From assembly GCA_013396635.1 (NCBI GenBank), contig WBMW01005106.1, positions 703,130-767,129 on the forward strand: a stretch of DNA of 64,000 nt. Reading direction: 5' to 3'. The notes below the pieces were generated by a model. The model was not told where the DNA came from and did not search any database. It worked only from the letters and a program-made list of their open reading frames with translations. Of this stretch, positions 61,464-64,000 are shown piece by piece. Numbering within the stretch: the stretch's first letter is position 1; each line of letters starts with the position of its first letter. The position numbers were made by a program, and so were the translations under genes. Origin of the DNA: Penelope pileata (Eukaryota; Chordata; Aves; Galliformes; Cracidae).

Positions 61464-64000
61464 ATGAACATCTGCTTTCTGCTGAGACAGAAGCACAAGA
61501 GGTGTCAGATGCAAATTCTGCAGGTCTTCAACAAGGTAAGCCTGATCTTGTTGAGGAACAAAATGCTGAAACCATTTTCAAGCCTGACAGACGTGCTGAT
61601 GAAAATGTGAAAGTGGCTGATGAATCTGTATCAAAAGTCTTAGACTGGTTTAAAAGAAGTTCTAGTACTGAAGATAGGAAACCTGAATCAACCAGATCCC
61701 AAGGTGAGGAACTCACAGAAGTGGACTTTTCAAACAAAATAGTTCTTCCTGCAGAGCACAGTGGAACTACCGTGGATGGAGAAACACAAGTTGGAGAAGA
61801 GTTACCATTTGGAAAGAATAAGCAACTGAATGCAAACTCACCCACCACATTTATTTCAGAAGATATACATCTGATAAAAGAGAAGAAGAAACATAAGCAG
61901 AGTGAAGAGAATGAGGAGCAAAATGACAAATCAGTAACTGAGTTTGACTGTACAAAAATTGAAGCAAAAGAATCTGGTGAAGGAATCAAGCAACAAAATC
62001 AAATATATGTCTTGGAATGTTGTGAACACAAGTCACCAGCTCAGAAATGTGAATCTGAGAAGGCAGTAAGAGAAAAAAGAAGAATTAGGGAGATTAGAGC
62101 ATTTTGGGAAAGGCATAATACTATCCTCAGTCATGGAGAGAAAGAACTTGGTATCAATACTAATACATCAGGTGGTGTTGCATTGGAAGGCCTCAAAGAA
62201 AGCGACAAAATAAAATCAACTGCAGTGCATCTACCTTATGGATTGGATGATCATAGCAAGAGTACATTAAGAAGTGCTGAACTCACATGTGCAATCCAGG
62301 ATTCAAAAAATGAACATCAAAACCCTTTTGAGTTTGGACCGGGCCATGCGGTTAAAAACACAAAAAGACTGCTTCCATCTGATGGTGAAGTTCATGAATA
62401 TACAAAATTGACAAAAGATAGTAACTTGCAGCCTAGAATTGGTGCCACTTCAGCTTCCCCAGAACTCAAAGATAAAGATGGGAAAGGAACACTTAAAGGA
62501 AGAGCTGCTCCTTGTTCTCAACAGAAGTCCAGTTTGCAGGTTTTGTCTTTTAAGGAAAAAATTAACAAGGAGTCCAAGAATCAAATTCCAAGTCCTTCAC
62601 AGTTTCAGAGTCTGAGAAACTTCTGGGATACTGGACTTAAGTTACAGAATAGCACTGATAGGGGAGATGTTTCTTTGCCAAATAATACTTTTATAACCTA
62701 TGAAAGAAAATCAGAGGGAGATAAGGGCAGAGAAAATGTGAGCAAGCAAGAGATGGTCCAACAACAAATCCAAACATCAGAGAAATCGGATTCTGTGGCA
62801 TGCAGGCTGCCTCTGGGATCCCCTACCTTGAAAGGTTTGAGTATGACACACACAAAAAATAAAGACTCTGTCCAAACAGTCAAAAAGCCAATCATCTCTC
62901 AACCCCAGCAAAAGATAGGTCTTCAAAAGCATGAAGTTAAAGAATGTACAGAAAAAAGTATTGTTTCATCAAAAGAACATCCTCTCAGAGGATCTCAGAG
63001 GACTCAGGCTGGTTTGCAGAACCTTCTTAGAGAAACCATTGTATATCAACCTACTGAATTAGGGATAGGAGTGAAAACACTTGATACCATGAATAATACA
63101 TCACAAACTAAGTGTAGTGTAGAATTAACATGCCAACAAGATACTGGTCAATCTGAAGAGGTCAATGAGACCATAGAAAAGTCGGTTATCCCCTCCAAGG
63201 TCAGTGGCTTGAGTTCAGCTCTAGAAAAGCTGCTGAAGGAGGCCTCTGTATCACCACCTCCTAAACCAAGACGTGCAGACGGCATAGTACAGAGGACTGC
63301 TGAGATGCAAATTAAAAACACAATCTATCAGCATGATGGAGAGTCACTGCAAGAAATCACTGAGACTGTAGAGAAGTCTGTTGCCCCCTGCAAAGATAGT
63401 GGCTTGCGTTCAGCTCTAGAGAAGTTGCTGAAGGAAGCCTCTGAGTCACCGTCTCCTAAACCAAGATGTGTAGACACCACAGTATGGAGAACTGCTGAGA
63501 TGCAAGATAAAAACACAACCAATCAGCGTGATGGAGAGTCACTGCAAGAAATCAATGAGACCATAGAGAAATCTGTTGCCCCATGCAAGGACCATGGCTT
63601 GAGTTCAGCTGTAGAAAAGCTGCTAAAGGAGGCTTCTGAAACGCCACCTCCTAAACCAAGACGTGCAGATATCACAGTACAGAGGACTGCTGAGATGCAA
63701 ATTAAAAACACAATCTATCAGCATGATGGAGAGTCACTGCAAGAAATCACTGAGACTGTAGAGAAGTCTGTTGCCCCCTGCAAAGATAGTGGCTTGCGTT
63801 CAGCTCTAGAGAAGTTGCTGAAGGAAGCCTCTGAGTCACCGTCTCCTAAACCAAGATGTGTAGACACCACAGTATGGAGAACTGCTGAGATGCAAGATAA
63901 AAACACAACCAATCAGCGTGATGGAGAGTCACTGCAAGAAATCAATGAGACCATAGAGAAATCTCTTGCCCCATGCAAGGACCATGGCTTGAGTTCAGCT
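61464..64000 (+). CDS. SYTL2: SYTL2 coding exon 7, giant linker exon (cut at right edge)
   Basis: Open for 2537 nt (845 codons after the split Asp) with no stop to the window edge. It begins DEHLLSAETEAQEVSDANSA. The translation is hydrophilic, rich in K, E, S and Q, and disordered-looking, with three aromatic helix-like islands: SKVLDWFKRSS (about 61627), IREIRAFWERHN (about 62088) and SLRNFWDTGLKL (about 62608). From 63158 it enters a 65-residue tandem repeat. Long isoforms of mammalian SYTL2 contain a comparable giant linker exon. Calling this exon alternative in birds is an inference. Confidence 0.93.
63158..64000 (+). repeat. SYTL2: 195-bp coding tandem repeat in 390-bp dimers
   Basis: Units start at 63158, 63353, 63548, 63743 and 63938 (last one cut). 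Each encodes about 65 residues with the core EKS(V)APCKDxGLxSALEKLLKEASES, then P-rich PKPRR/C, a T..RTAEMQ stretch, KNT.xQxDGESLQE. Two unit types alternate. Units at 63353 and 63743 are identical as far as I can see, and 63548 differs from 63938 at one base (GTT/CTT, Val/Leu) over the visible part. The first unit (63158) is the most diverged. This implies recent expansion by 390-bp steps. The count beyond the edge is unknown. Confidence 0.96.

Larger units (their letters stand above)
24790..64000 (+). other. SYTL2: SYTL2 gene, 5' part (cut at the right edge)
   Basis: Seven plus-strand coding exons join in phase: 38644-38744, 48484-48632, 52333-52468, 58020-58092, 58662-58761, 59768-60649 and 61464 to the edge, 1326 codons in all. 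The first 90 or so residues are the Slp homology domain of synaptotagmin-like protein 2 (Slp2-a), recognised by MIDLSFLTEEEQEAI, LKNMSGQWFYEAKSKRHRD and IHGADIIRASMRRK, nearly identical to the human protein. That domain binds GTP-loaded Rab27A/B and lets the C2 domains link melanosomes and secretory granules to the plasma membrane. The rest is a long Ser/Glu/Lys-rich linker. The C2A and C2B domains are not in the window. The giant last exon corresponds to the long-isoform linker exon. Confidence 0.96.

Noticed and set aside
60084..61989. Long minus-strand open frames opposite SYTL2 exons 6 and 7 (60084-60362, 61528-61989)
   Set aside because: Low stop density on the strand opposite a Ser/Glu/Lys-rich coding exon is expected. 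There are no splice sites or family features.
63328..63912. Three similar minus-strand open frames of 62-64 residues, two of them identical
   Set aside because: They are the reverse complement of the SYTL2 coding repeat. Their identity just mirrors the 390-bp duplication.
63158..64000. Regular repeats considered as a CRISPR array or satellite DNA
   Set aside because: The unit is 195 bp with no repeat-spacer pattern, is fully coding in frame, and continues a SYTL2 exon.

Overview
This is a vertebrate nuclear window, most likely from a galliform bird such as chicken. Three things support that: spliced genes with GT-AG introns, several CR1 LINE fragments (the dominant avian retrotransposon), and sparse CG-rich islands in an AT-rich background. 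No prokaryotic, organellar, viral or CRISPR feature is visible. The species assignment is an inference from repeat type and protein similarity, not a database result.

Two genes lie head to head. On the minus strand (coding 2220-18216) is CCDC83, a coiled-coil protein. Ten coding exons splice in consistent phase into a 408-residue protein, close to the length of its mammalian orthologue. On the plus strand, from a CG-rich promoter near 24.7-24.9 kb and running off the right edge, is SYTL2 (synaptotagmin-like 2 / Slp2-a), a Rab27 effector. Seven coding exons (38644-64000) give 1326 in-frame codons before the edge. They encode the N-terminal Slp homology domain and the long linker. The tandem C2 domains must lie to the right. 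The divergent SYTL2/CCDC83 pair matches the arrangement I know for human 11q14.

Layout: 1-2.2 kb intergenic (3' side of CCDC83); 2.2-18.2 kb CCDC83 coding exons; 18.2-24.9 kb the 5' regions of both genes, with two CG-rich islands (about 21.5-21.9 and 24.65-25.06 kb), a CTCF-like site, two CR1 fragments and a possible 30-nt untranslated exon; 24.9-38.6 kb SYTL2 first intron; 38.6-58 kb widely spaced small exons with a 1.15-kb antisense CR1 carrying a reverse-transcriptase remnant; 58-64 kb the dense coding part, including an 882-nt exon and a giant exon of at least 2537 nt.

The most unusual signal is at the right end. The giant SYTL2 exon enters a 195-bp (65-residue) coding tandem repeat at 63158, organised as 390-bp A-B dimers. 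Neighbouring dimers are almost identical at the DNA level, indicating a recently expanded, possibly polymorphic coding minisatellite. I did not find an entirely new gene system. Other points are short linear motifs in the SYTL2 linker, a NAGNAG acceptor, and unresolved promoter and 5' exon usage of CCDC83.
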